Program-made: the position numbers and the translations under genes
Assembly (NCBI RefSeq): GCF_001625305.1
Contig: NW_017803280.1
Location: 246,222 to 310,221 of the forward strand
Length of the DNA: 64,000 bases
Direction: 5' to 3'
Origin: Branchiostoma belcheri
Taxonomy: Eukaryota > Chordata > Leptocardii > Amphioxiformes > Branchiostomatidae
Notes under the pieces: generated by a model
The model's database searches: none
Told to the model about the DNA's origin: nothing
Seen by the model: only the letters and a program-made list of their open reading frames with translations
Shown here: positions 21,330 through 32,094 of the stretch, one piece after another
How positions within the stretch are numbered: the stretch's first letter is position 1
Layout: each line of letters starts with the position of its first letter

Positions 21330-21540
21330 TCGTTTTACCTCCTCCATCGACAGCACTTGCCTCCATTTAATCTCCCAGAAGATACATTATTCAAGACCAA
21401 TCGACATCTACCTTTTATCGTGTCATGACTGGCACCAGATGCTGCATATGTGTCAAATACATCCGGGACCTTTCCGCATGTGAGACGGCGGCCATTTGCA
21501 AATCGTTGTCTCCACAACTTATCATCTTGTGACCCCTTTT
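21330..21540. promoter_or_regulatory. Candidate enhancer with Octamer site
   Basis: An unrepeated block with a perfect palindromic POU-type site ATTTGCAAAT (about 21491-21500) followed at once by CGTTGTCTCC, an HMG/Sox-like half site, and ACAACTTATC with a GATA word. Nearby are CAGATGCTGCATATGTG (E-box-rich) and a GGCGGCCATT word. A minus-strand 60-codon ORF covers it but lacks a domain. The POU-Sox adjacency is what makes it stand out; function is inferred. Confidence 0.35.
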
Positions 21541-21755
21541 AGGTTTATTGAAATGATACGAAGTTTTGTCAGCTTTGTATTTATAACCAGTAAAATTCCG
21601 TTTTTGAGATGATTTTTACCCAAAGGAAATGAAAATTTCATACAGCTCAGCAGAAACAAAAACGGATAGAAAAACAAATCACCCATTTAAAGAATCTTAA
21701 CGTAAAGTTATCTGAAGTGACGAAAATAATTAATCGTACATTTTATTTACTCCTT
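21541..21755. other. Unassigned spacer
   Basis: AT-rich, nothing supported. Confidence 0.3.
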
Positions 21756-21760
21756 CAGCA

Positions 21761-21950
21761 TGACCTCCGGGACGGGGGGCGATATCGACTTCAGACAACC
21801 TTTGACCCTTTGCTGACGTCACACGTGGGAAAAATCACGTGTCCACAGCATTTGGGTCAGATAGCTGAGGAAGACTGAGTGAGTCAGTCGAAAATTTCTG
21901 GTGAGTCAAATTTTGAGTTGGAGAAAAGTTTAAGTCTTTCATGATTATTT
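21761..21950 (+). mobile_element. PLE 3' end: GIY-YIG tail plus hammerhead-like core
   Basis: From about 21772 the frame reads RDGGRYRLQTTFDPLLTSH, which is the end of the GIY-YIG endonuclease domain in PLE proteins (the conserved NRDGG and following basic/hydrophobic pattern). It then continues GKITCPQHLGQIAEED to a TGA. The stop lies within CTGAGGAAGACTGA, the 5' half of a hammerhead-like core (21865-21898): stem II GACTGA-GTGAG-TCAGTC (6 pairs) and GAAAATTTC. After that comes the TTGAGTTGGAGAAAAGTT tail shared with 48.0 and 56.2 kb. The upstream reverse transcriptase is missing. Confidence 0.7.
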
Positions 21951-22711
21951 ACTCCCTGTTTCTTCATCACTAGAATTTAGAAGAGATTTATGAATTGACC
22001 ACGTATTATGCTAATGGGATCTTCGAAAACGAAACCAAGCCAATATAAGATACTAATGGTAATAAAATGATAAGTCAAGGGGGACCTTTGAAACTTAAAG
22101 AAAACCGTAATTTGCAGTGGAAAACTAGCATTTTCAAGCAGACTGTAACAGAACCAACAGACTTTCCTGGTCTCCTGGTTTCCAAGACAACTGAATGTTT
22201 CTATCTTTCTGTATTTGAGTTTTTAAATAAAATTACAACAATAAAATGGTATGACCAATTATAACGGACACATTGTAGTACCACAAAAAAACAATTTAAA
22301 ACTATAGAACAGAAGTTTTGACAGAACTTTCAAAGATTGTCTATATTCACTTTAAATCTATTATACTCTATTCCGCTGAAAATGTTCTCGATTATATATC
22401 GTATTGACGTAGCGAACTATCAGACCTTCCTGCATAAAGATAACAGAACTGTTCATAATGTAACAGGGGATGTGTGAATACCACGTGGGTACTTTAAAAA
22501 CAGATAGTGTCACCGTTAAATGTCAGTAAACTTCGGCGGATCTCTCTGAGCGAGCACACACACAAACATCTAAATGTCACTGTGTTCCTCGACTTAAAAC
22601 AGATGTGTAAGGATGACTGTAGGGTCCATGAAATATGGAGTACCCAAAACGACCTCTTATCGCCACATTACACCGCGCCAGGCTGGTCATTACTCACTCT
22701 GCTTCGCAGGA
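21951..22711. other. Unassigned spacer
   Basis: ORFs of 65, 81 and 63 codons (22067-22264, 22507-22752, 22613-22804) have no recognisable domain, and the last two overlap in different frames. Confidence 0.4.
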
Positions 22712-23875
22712 CAAGTTCAAAATGGTCAACACATGTGCATTTTTTTTTCTAAATGGTCTTATGTTACAGTAAATCCTGTGGCATTAATTAAATCTGATAA
22801 ATAAACATGTATTTCCGTATTAGTTTTTCCATTTCACATATTTTTCCTGCTGTCTCTTGGTTATATTCTATCCTATTGCAGTCGCGTATATCTTGAGTTT
22901 GCCACAATATCTTTACTTTATTACTGTTTTTATAAAATATGTATTCATACCACAAAGTTCAAAACGGTCAACACATGTGCATTTTTTCTAAATGGTCTTA
23001 TGTTATACTGAAACTTGTGGCATTAATTAAATCTGATGACTAAACATGTATTTCCGTATTAGTTTTTCCCTTTAACATATCTGCTGTCTCTAGTCTTGAT
23101 TATATTCTAACCGGCGGGGGACCTAATGCAGTCGTGTATATCTTGTGTTTGGCACAATATTTTTATTACAGTTTTTATGAAATATATATTCATACCACAA
23201 AGTTCAAAATGGTCAACACATGTGCATATTTTTCTAAATGGTCTTATGTTATACTAAATCTTATGGCATTAATTAAATATATTGACTAAACATGTATTTC
23301 TGTATTGGTTTTTCCTTTCACATATTTTTTCCGCCTGTCTCCTGCTAATTATATTACAGTCGTGTATATCTTGAGTTTGGCACAATATTTTTATTACAGT
23401 TTTTATGAAATATATATTCATACCACAAATTTTATAAAATGGTTTACAAAATGGTCAACACATATGCATTTTTTTCTAAATGGTCTTATGTTACACTAAA
23501 TCTTGTGGCATTAATTAAATCTGATAACTAAACATGTATTAGTTTTTCCCTTTAACATATTTTTCCTGCTGTCTCTTGGTTATATTCTATCCGACAGGGT
23601 TCCTAAAGCTTCAGTTTGGTACAATAATTTTTTGTTAATTTTCCATTGTTGTGATGAAATATATGTTTATACTAGAAACTAAAATATTATAAACTAAGAA
23701 GTAAACATGTATTTCTGTATTGTTTTTTTATTTCACATATTTTTACCTGCTGTCTCTTGGTTATATTCTATCTGGCGAGGTTCCTATTGCAGTCGCGTAT
23801 ATTTTGAGTTTGGCACAATATATTCTATTACTGTTAATATGAAATAAAATGTATTCTTACTACAAAGTACATTAT
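22712..23875. repeat. Five-copy tandem array, ~240-bp unit
   Basis: Units carry AAGTTCAAAATGGTCAACAC (22713, 22956, 23199, and a variant at 23448), TTCTAAATGGTCTTATGTTA, GGCATTAATTAAAT, AAACATGTATTTC.GTATT, TGCTGTCTCTTGGTTATATT and TTGAGTTTGGCACAATAT. The first half of the fifth unit is lost, and its second half runs to about 23870. Short indels separate the copies. It is AT-rich and satellite-like; no coding. Confidence 0.85.
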
Positions 23876-25660
23876 TACAAAGTGAATCATTCGACCCCTG
23901 TTTAAAAATTTTGATTTAGATAGTTTGATGTTCATGCCTTCATTCAAGGAAAATTAAAACGCAACCGAATTCTAACATTTTCTCTGTCAGTTGAGAGTTA
24001 GAAGTTGAGAAATAGTTATCTGGGCAGGGTGCTTCTGAAGGTAAATTACGTCGTAGATATCACATCAAGCCATTTACAGAGCAGTAAAAGTCTACGGCGT
24101 ATGTCCAACTCCACGGCTTTTCTAAAGTAAACAAGTGCCCTGGGAGCAGACTTATTTCGAATTGCAGTCATAAAACAGCATCCTGAAGCCTGGCAGTGCC
24201 CAATGAGAGTTAGTTTATGGCATGGGAGAAGCCTTTTACTGGTCTTAAATTATATACAAGCGCATGGCTGTAAAAAGTTTGGGCTAGAGTTCGCTCTCTC
24301 AAAATACGAAAGGGAAAAGTAATGAAGAAACCAAAGCAAACGTTGTAAAATGATTTAATGCTAGGCAATAGTATCCATGACGTTTTAGCTGGTTTATAGC
24401 TGGGTATGGACTTTTTTTTAAGTTACCCTATATTTTTCTGGTCCTCTCGTTGTATCATGTTCATGTTGACATTGGTAATTGATTTTTTTATAATCTGATA
24501 CATACTCCACGGTTCTGGATATGATAACTCGAGATTTTAGTTATACATATAATCAAGGACATTTAACAGCCCTGGTGATGGAAGCTTACTGTTAGTATTA
24601 GTATGTCATATTGCGTATGTTTAATCTTTTTATTGTTTTGCACCCGAAATCAGCCATGTTGCCTTGGTGACCAATGTATTGTATTGTTACAATTGAATGA
24701 AAATAAGATGGAAGCTTCTTTATATAATATATAAAACATGAACTAGTTGACAATGTGCTGCTCATCGTTAGATTCTGTAAATACTAGTAGTAGCCCTATA
24801 CAGGGTTCAAAAGTCGCCTATCATATGTATGAATATGATAAATTCAACGTATATGAAATCAAAATTTTATAAATTGTCTATTCTGTCGAATCAGTCAAAA
24901 GAAAGTACCACATCCACGCCTTACTTCATGCGTAAGAAAGCCCCCTACATGGACAGCAGCCAACTCAGAAAATCGAAACACTTCAAAAATCAATCCCAAT
25001 TAAAGCGGATTGAAAGGAAGGGAAATGTACCCGTCGTGCAACAAGCGGTTACTTTTCAGTCATTAAGTGAAGAAGTCATCCTTCAAAATCGGCCGATGCG
25101 CCGTAAAAGGGACCTCACGTCGGGCAACCGCATGCCCCCCCTCTCCCCGCATCGATAAACTCCATTATCCTTGGACATGAAGGATTGGATATCAGCTAAA
25201 GGTGTATCTAGACAAATGTGCAATCAGCCCAGTGGCCCACAGGCTAGGGTAATGATGGCAGGCCTCAGCCAGTGGTCTATGCTAGAATGGGATTTCCTTT
25301 GCTCTCTGTGTGGAACAATGGTGATGATAATGCCCCCGGTGGACCATAATGCTGAAACAACACCGCAAATGTGAGAATATAAGACTCGGGATTCAGTATA
25401 ATAACCAATGTGTAGAGTAATTAGATTCTTTTCAATGAGTAGATTTTGTAGAAGAAAGTTGAGAAGGAAAATAATAGTTTGACTCGGTATTCTTTTTGAT
25501 TGATCAGGGGGAGACTACACTTTACATGTAATATACATGTATACGAATCGAATATATGGCAGCACTTTTAAATGAGCACTGTCGAGACGATAGTGTAGTT
25601 TTTCAATGGATAACCAACGAATATCCAAGTAGCCAGCTATGTTAAAATGTGCAATTCTAC
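23876..25660. other. Unique spacer with an orphan 109-codon ORF
   Basis: The ORF at 24829-25158 (+) is rich in Ser, Lys, Arg and Gln, includes SKESTTSTPYFMRKKAPY, and ends in a basic stretch RPMRRKRDLTSG. Its 3' part (25050-25150) is clearly GC-richer than the surroundings. A second 67-codon ORF (25171-25374) follows in another frame. No domain, signal peptide or clean splice site is visible. It could be a decayed exon or a non-coding island; I do not call it a gene. Confidence 0.3.
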
Positions 25661-25667
25661 TTGTGAT

Positions 25668-26006
25668 GTATATGTCGCTGTGGATTGATTCACATCAGTA
25701 CTTTTAGAAGTACCATTCGCAAGACAATATCATACAAGATCGTTCTGATAAAAGCCTTTGTGCTACTGATAACCGGGCAATGGTAGCAGACTCGAGATCC
25801 GCGTATGTAGACGGATAGTTAGAAAAGAATCAGGAAGTATATGTCTCTGCAGATTGATTCACATCAGTACTTTCAGAAGAAACATTCACAAGACAAAATC
25901 ATACAAGATCGTTCTGATAAAAGCCTTTGTGCTACTGATTACCGGGCAATGGCAGCAGACTTGAGATCCGCGTATGTAGGCGGATAGTTTGAAAAGACTC
26001 AGGACA
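25668..26006. repeat. Two-copy tandem duplication, period ~169 bp
   Basis: Units share GATTGATTCACATCAGTACT (25683, 25852), CATACAAGATCGTTCTGATA, GCCTTTGTGCTACTGAT, ACCGGGCAATGG and GAGATCCGCGTATGTAG. Identity is high with a few substitutions and no large indel. Confidence 0.9.
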
Positions 26007-26811
26007 TAACATCCTGTCATAGGTTGAAGATATGAGGCATCAGACAAAAGAACGTATAACCCAAATGGTTCTAAGAGGATACACAGAATGACAGCCTGTC
26101 AATACCCCTGCATCGCAGGTCTTACATGTAGCCTTGGAGCTTTTAGCATCAAAAGCAAAAAGTCATTACAACGCGTGTTCATTCGTTTCTGGACCGATAA
26201 TAACAAATGTCAATACTTGTTATTCTGAAGAATCGCCTAACTCCATTAAGGAATTTCAGGATCCACTTTAATTTCTCTTTTACGATTCAGCAAGTCTTGC
26301 GAATTCTTCGGGCGTTTGCCAATAGCGGTAAGAAATCGATCTTGGGACAGGAGGCCATCCATCTTGTCTGCAGCAACCGTTGGTGGCTATTAAACCTAAC
26401 CAGGTCAACGCCACCTCTATTGGTTGAGGCAGAAGAAAATCAATTGAGGTATTTAGAAAGGCTAGAGACCGGCTGTTAGAATATTGAACTCAGCATACGC
26501 TGGTATTTCGGATATCCGACTTCTAATCGCCAGGTGGGAAAGTACCGGTAATAGCCGCATTCACACAGAAATAGAAGTTGTGTAGCGTCCATTTTGCGCA
26601 GACATCATCGGTAGAAATCAAACTTTCCATTGAATGGAACACATGGTGCTTTGAAAAGGAACGTGTTACAGAGTCATCTTGAGGTCACGGCAATGGTTGT
26701 TTTGTTCGGTGCACTAGAAATCACTACATTTTTGAAAATGTCAGCTTTAAACATTTATAGGTCTCCGTAAATTGCGCAATTCTATGCAACTTTTAATCTC
26801 GAAACATTGTG
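26007..26811. other. Unassigned spacer
   Basis: A 90-codon ORF at 26207-26479 has no domain. It ends in an acidic stretch LVEAEENQLRYLERLETGC. No supporting splice sites or context. Confidence 0.35.
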
Positions 26812-27069
26812 TTAACCCTATCTAGACGGGGGGGGGGGCTAAAAGTGCCCGCGCCAACTTTGTTTCCCTAAAGCGTATGAACGGCTTGCGGTAGAACCGC
26901 CAAACTTGGTGACTTTTTCTAAAATATTCTTACATTTTCTATAATTTCAATAATAATTTTTGTGCTGCCATGGTGACGGGTTTCTGAAAGGCATTTTTTG
27001 CTAAAGTTAGTAATTTAGTTTCCCCCTTTCCCAGAAATCCCCCAAAAAGCCCGGTCTAGATAGGGTTAA
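26812..27069. mobile_element. piggyBac-like MITE, copy 3 (shortest)
   Basis: A 250-bp element (26816-27065) lies between TTAA duplications at 26812-26815 and 27066-27069. Ends CCCTATCTAGACGGGGG and GCCCGGTCTAGATAGGG form the same inverted repeat as copy 2. Interior words GAACGGCTTGCGGTAGAAC, AACTTGGTGACTTTTTC and GCCATGGTGACGGGTTTCTG match the inverted right part of copy 2 (12300-12510). It is therefore an internal-deletion derivative in the opposite orientation. Confidence 0.85.
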
Positions 27070-28085
27070 AGGATATCCTACATGATGTGGTATGCTCGTT
27101 GAATCTTAGATTTAGATTCCGATTACTAGACTAGAAACCTACTCTTTCAATAAATGTCAAGGGCGAAAGGGCCTGTAGATGCCAGCGAACATCCTTTACA
27201 TTTATTTTTGACCATAAGCTGTTGGCAAGAGACTTCCTCAATCCTCTTCTGGGTGAGTTATATCCGCACTAGGATGTCAAGCGGAAAGGCACATGACACG
27301 CGCCGATAGGCAGTATAGCGTAGAGCATGCATCATGACGATCAAACAGCTTTCAGCTTCAATGGGCATTTTCTGCTTCTGGCTACAATATCTGCTGTCAT
27401 CAAGTTGAAGTTTGTACTTAACAAATGTCTATGATATGGAAGCTGCGCTCAAGCATCTGACATGAAGCATCAGTCCGTTACAAGGACTATGATTATGCCT
27501 TATGATTTTGACTATTTGTTTTGGTTGACATGTCCTGCTCCCAATGGTTGACTTCTTGTACTCTTTCTTCATATTTTTTATCATATCTATGTTTAAGTAA
27601 TTGATTGTCTACATGTATGTCCTTTGTAACTTGTTCTGTCTTATGTTGGGCTACCTTGGAAATCAGTTGCCGTAAAATAAAGGTACGAATACCACCCAAC
27701 CGTTTTTAAGATCAATAAACAAATAAAAAAGATTAATAACTGACAGCAATGACTGTGTAAAAACAAAATACCCAGACCTCTATATATCATATACGGTAAC
27801 AAAAAATATATCAACATTCTTCAGATATATACTATTATAACGTATAGCAAATTACATTTCGAAATATGTGCTATTGTTACTTTGTTGCCTGTAGACCTGT
27901 AGTATCTTATAATTCAAAAGTTCCTATGACGCCGTACAAGGCAAACTGCCACTCTTCATGAGAATTCTCAGATTTTCTGTGTGTTTAATAAGATCAAAAG
28001 TGATGAGTTAATACCATTGATGTTAGCCTCATGCGGCGCATTCAGGCAAACAGACCTCTACACATAAAATTGAAGTAAAATTAAA
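27070..28085. other. Unassigned spacer
   Basis: A minus-strand ORF at 27493-27699 (acidic/basic, QDMSTKTNSQNHKA end) has no recognisable domain. Otherwise AT-rich sequence. Confidence 0.35.
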
Positions 28086-28089
28086 AGAA

Positions 28090-28300
28090 TGTGAAAAAAG
28101 GCAAACATTGTAAGATAATACTCATACGAAATACAAACTCTACTACTGGATATATTACGGGGATAGTATCCAGACGTTTCGAGTGACATCCACAACTCTT
28201 CTTCAACGTCACTAATGAACTAACGGAACTCAATAACGCATGTATGGGCAATTGAAAAAAAACGGCTGTACATGACAAGGTCCACAAGTTCATCGATATG
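28090..28300 (-). mobile_element. PLE fragment with decayed hammerhead
   Basis: On the minus strand, GACGTTGAAGAAGAGT is followed by ACTCGAAACGTCTGGATACT (core at 28172-28205). The second core strand GAAACGTC is intact. The first reads TTGAAGA where CTGANGA is expected, and stem II is reduced to GAGT/ACTC. The GTCTGGATACTA.CC context is shared with other PLE hammerheads of this window. No coding sequence remains. Confidence 0.55.
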
Positions 28301-28639
28301 TAAAGAGATAGTTCCTATGGTTAGACAACAGAAGATGATCTTTCTCTGCAGGGCTGATTCGGCCTCATTCCGAAAGTTTAAGGCGCATCTCTGACTCTAG
28401 AAAAGCGATCCCTTCTCAGAACTACCGATCCGAGCTCAAGATTCAAGATTATTTGAAACATCACAGCCTTCAACACTATGGAAATAGCTTGATGATAGAT
28501 GGTTCACGGTATGCATAGGATGCTCCGAAATATCTTGACCTAGAGGTGTTATTTATCAAGCTCTTTGGACCTGTCAGTGGAGTAGGATATACCAGCATGT
28601 TAGGCGTCATGAAAAAAAAATACATTATACTTTCAGAAT
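28300..28639. other. Unassigned spacer
   Basis: Nothing supported. Confidence 0.3.
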
Positions 28640-29012
28640 TATGAAGCAAGTTTAAGCTGTAATTTTCGAAACAAAAAAAAAATTAGACTCACCCAAATTT
28701 TCGACTGTACAACTGCAGTCTTTGTCTCAGAACCGGATTTCTTTGCACGTGTGATTGAAGATGCCATCTACATAAGGGCATTACAATCATCCCTCAACAG
28801 AGACGGGGGGCGCCACAGACTTTCTGCAACCTATGATCCACTGCTCACGGAGTCACGTGTGTTATCTGCATGACGTCACGGAAGCTTGCTCATTCCTTGA
28901 CAAAGACTGGAGTTGTACAGTCGACAATCTGGTTGAGTGCGAATTCTTGTGTTGGAAATTACAGTTTGAACTTGCTTCATAATAATTTCTACCAACACAG
29001 ATGAACTTTTAA
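28640..29012 (+). mobile_element. Compact PLE: GIY-YIG tail between inverted ends
   Basis: The centre (about 28748-28876) codes for RVIEDAIYIRALQSSLNRDGG and then RHRLSATYDPLL, the C-terminal part of a PLE GIY-YIG domain, with a stop after VLSA. On the left, on the minus strand, lies GACAAAGACTGCAGTTGTAC AGTCGAAAATTTGG; on the right, on the plus strand, GACAAAGACTGGAGTTGTAC AGTCGACAATCTGG. Both are followed by AATTACAG.TT.AACTTGCTTC. So a hammerhead-like end is present in inverted orientation on both sides. The reverse transcriptase is deleted. Confidence 0.7.
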
Positions 29013-29700
29013 GATAATACTTTCAGAATGTTCAATGGAGATCCACACGATTTATACACGCTAAAATACCGATATCGACGCTAAAATACCGAACACGAAT
29101 CATTTTCCCTCATTGTCAATGATGTCAAATCATCAGGGCACAAGATGACATGACCTTACCACCATGCAACATTGAACCTGACCTTCGATATGACCTTGGA
29201 AGTAAACTATTTGTTATGTGGACAATATTGAAGTAGAAAGTATGGTCAGTTCTATTGATGTGAACGGTGCTATAAGAATCGCATGTAGTTTGCATTAGTG
29301 TCATTTATTGGCATTACCAACCACGGATATGCACTAAGTCAATTAGCTAGATCTACTATGTACATTTGTATGAACAACTTGCAGTTAGGGCATGGTGTCA
29401 GAATGACAGATTTTGCGATGTATTTATGCGAATAATGAAATTATGCAACTCTTAAATTGCATCATTTGATGGCAATACTAGGCAACACGAATATTTCTCC
29501 GGAGTCGTGAAGACTTAATTTGCATAATTAATGAGAAAATGATATAATTCCATTGTGGTACTTGCCTGGTATTTCATGGGCATTTAAAAGTTAAGTGAAG
29601 GTGAACATCATTTAACATAACTTTTTCGAATAAGGGCATTTGAATAATTTATAAGGAAATACTATAATGGCATTCTTTGTTATGATAAGACTGTCTTTTG
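29013..29700. other. Unassigned spacer
   Basis: Short direct repeat CGCTAAAATACCGA at about 29057 and 29079. No gene. Confidence 0.35.
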
Positions 29701-29707
29701 GTGTAGA

Positions 29708-29815
29708 ATATGACTGGTCGAAAGCTCTAGGTAAGATACGTTTTTGTTGTTGGACCAAAAGCTGTAACTTTTAACATGTAACTACCCACACAGATGAATT
29801 TTTTCATGACAGTAT
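29708..29815 (+). mobile_element. PLE terminal fragment
   Basis: It starts with TGACTGGTCGAAAGCTCTAG and continues with GTTGGACCAAAAGC, AACTTTTAACATGTAACTAC and CACACAGATGAA. It matches the region downstream of the GIY-YIG tail at 39.5 kb and, inverted, position 41-88. The first half of the hammerhead core is missing. Confidence 0.6.
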
Positions 29816-30177
29816 ATATTTGTTTTTTGCACAAACATACAGACAGACGGTTTGAGAATTATCATGACAATTATTATATAGAAGATATCAAATCCTCCGT
29901 GTGCCTGACACGAAATCTTTATCACACAAACTAGGTTTTCTTTGCCACCATTTTTGTTCAGAAGTATTACCCTTCAATCTCTTAACAGTTGATGCAGATC
30001 CAGACACGGAAGGGCTATCTACCGACTGTGGATGTGACGGCCAAAATAATTCTTTCTAACAAATCAATAGCTCCAACAGGTTAAGCATTTAAAGCACCAT
30101 CTAGCCTGGGTGCCCTGGATATGTTTTCAAGCAGATGTCTGTGAAGATGAGGCAAGTAGTGAATGGTGGAAAATCCG
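29816..30177. other. Unassigned spacer
   Basis: Nothing supported. Confidence 0.3.
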
Positions 30178-30752
30178 TGATCTGCCCACTCTCCAGGCAG
30201 AGGTTTGGGTTTGGGGTTATTTTTGGCGTGTTTTTAGACTTCGATGAAGGTTGGACATCCAGGTAATACGATACGCCAAAAAGCAGTTACTCAAGCACTT
30301 GAATCCATACTAGCTGAAACACCTGAACGTTGCTTGAGTAACTGCTTTTCGGCGTGTTTTTTTTTTATTGGGGTTTCTTTTTTGCAATGGAATTTTTCTT
30401 TCACTCAACCCAACCTCTGCCGGTCGTTCTGCAAGGAGGTGCGAACTAGGGATAGGCACAGTCAGCAGGAGGCAAGGGCCAAAAGAATGCCTTTCTGACT
30501 GGCTAGGATATGTGATAATCTACCACAGTAAAATGGATATCCCTAATGATAATTTGATGGTTCCCGGAAAGGAGCACTATCACATTTCTTAAATAGGTTT
30601 GCCCCGCCCCGGGGTGAGTGCCGGCAGAGGTTAGGCTGGGTGAAAGAAACTCCAGAAATTCCAGTGCAAAAAAGAAACCCAAATAAAAAAAGTATCAAAA
30701 CAAAAATAACCCAAAACCCAAACCTCTGCTTGGAAAGTATGATCTGCCAACT
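30178..30752. mobile_element. Fold-back element with nested PLE insertion
   Basis: Outer arms are inverted: GGCAGAGGTTTGGGTTT (about 30197-30213) and AAACCCAAACCTCTGC (about 30712-30727), both next to GATCTGCC. Inner arms are CACTCAACCCAACCTCTGCCGG (in two parts around 30403-30424) and CCGGCAGAGGTTAGGCTGGG (30622-30641). The arms also share CAATGGAATTTTT/inverse and GGGTTTCTTTTTTGCA/inverse. The left arm is split by a PLE piece at 30238-30358. ORFs over the arms (30244-30498, 30368-30592, 30640-30966) are not credible. No transposase. Confidence 0.6.
30238..30358. mobile_element. PLE-derived mini fold-back
   Basis: It begins TTCGATGAAGGTTGGACATC and CCAGGTAATACGATACGCC. It then has AAAAAGCAGTTACTCAAGCA, and after a short centre with ACTAGCTGAAACACCTGA (a mutated hammerhead second half) the inverse TGCTTGAGTAACTGCTTTT. 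It is the outer arm of the 4021 and 62886 fold-backs with nearly all of the inside deleted. Confidence 0.65.
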
Positions 30753-31149
30753 AGGTTTATCTTTGACAATTACGTTGTCCGCTTTGTGTTTTCAACCGTC
30801 CGATTGTGGCTGTAACCCATTTAGTTTACAAATCAATGAATGTTCCCCAACGGATTACCTGCTTTGTACAGCTTTGATAATAACTGACATGCCTTCGACA
30901 GTTTCAACGACAGGTCGAAATGTGAAGAACTTTGGCCCTGTCGTAAAGGTACGGACTACATTGTGACTGATTCATCAGGAACAACAGTATTCTCCTCACT
31001 GGAAATTAGATATTGGATTTCGCTATCGGCTGGGCCCTACAGAAATTAAGACAATCAGACAACCTAATGAAGTCACCATGGTCATCAGCGCATGATTGCT
31101 TCAATACTTGGCCTCACGATGCTTGGTACTCTTGCTCTATTCCCCTGGA
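30753..31149. other. Spacer leading into a LINE end
   Basis: The frame of the LINE C-terminus is open back to 31013, and the GC content rises from about 31060. Whether 30760-31060 also belongs to the LINE could not be shown. Confidence 0.3.
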
Positions 31150-31395
31150 CAGCTGGGAAACACTGGCCATGGACAGAAGTACCTGGAAACTGTCGATCCA
31201 TAAAGGCATCGTGGAAGCGGATGCCAAGAGAGGGTCAGAAGCAGCGGAGAAGAGGGCCAGAAGGAGGATGGTGACACCGACCACACCTATGCCTACATCA
31301 CACATCTGTACCAACTGTGGCAGAGAGTGTAATTCACGCATCGGACTCTACAGCCACAGTAGACGATGCACTCCCAGGGTGGCGACAAGATAGTC
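31150..31395 (+). mobile_element. LINE ORF2 C-terminal end with zinc-finger motif
   Basis: The frame reads DRSTWKLSIHKGIVEADAKR, EAAEKRARRRM, then CTNCGRECNSRIGLYSHSRR with a final C and a stop at 31391-31393. The DR..W...I..G, AEEKR..R and C..CGR.C.SRIGL.SH.R.C run is the widely seen C-terminus of certain non-LTR retrotransposon polyproteins; the last part is a C2H2/C2HC-like finger. The ORF opens at 31013 but the part before 31150 is not recognisable. The reverse transcriptase is missing, so the copy is 5'-truncated. A minus-strand ORF (31114-31341) is a shadow. Confidence 0.8.
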
Positions 31396-31429
31396 TTCCG
31401 AGACTGGAATGCCAATGATGACTTGGCCT

Positions 31430-31858
31430 CACTGTCCTTAGAAACACGTCAAAGCGCTCTAAAAATCCTTTCTTCTGTTAATTTTGATTTTTCAAAAAGT
31501 TCAAAGTTCCAAATATGTTACTGGATATTTCTTTCGTTAGATTATTACTGTAACTTAAATGAGGTTGAAGACGAGAGTCATTTTATTATGGACCGTACTC
31601 TATATAATAATGAGAGAAAGATTTCCCCTAGTTTTAGAATTTTAGATAGAAAAGAAATCCATGAAACTCGATAATCCTCGTATCACAAGCTCCATCTGTT
31701 CTTACATTTACAACTGTTTTAAGAAGCGCAAAGAAGCAGAACCTGTACATATGTAGTTTCACTATAGATATATTTTAGTCTACCATCGCTGTTTACCATG
31801 ACCTGTACTTAGTTCGAATGAGCAAAAATGTGCAATAAAGGTCTTTCATTCATTCATT
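31430..31858 (+). mobile_element. LINE C-terminus and 3' UTR (CR1-like), copy 1
   Basis: A protein remnant has EVEDESHFIMDRTLYNNERK, the E.HF....LY...R pattern close to the C-terminus of many CR1/L2-like LINEs. After a frameshift and stop come FKKRKEAEPVHM-like words. The 3' UTR has GACCTGTACTTAG, CAATAAAGGTCTTTCATTCATTCATT, that is, an AATAAA and an (ATTC)n tail. It starts only ~35 bp after the stop of the preceding LINE. It is a paralogue of 33485-33852. Confidence 0.75.
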
Positions 31859-32094
31859 ATTACGATAAATGTTGGAAAAGTGATTCAAGGAAAGTTTCTA
31901 GCATAATACCCCAAGGAAAGATTTGAATCCAATTTAATGCCAGCAAACTCTGGGCGTCCAATAGGTCACAGGGGCTAACTGCGGAGGGTGCAATTTGGAC
32001 TGAGAGAAGAATCATGAAATCCCAATCTTAAAAGGTATAACTGGGGAGAAACAGTTTTGCATTTGATGTTCATCGTACCTGTAAAATCGACATC
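31859..32094. other. Unassigned spacer
   Basis: Nothing supported. Confidence 0.3.
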
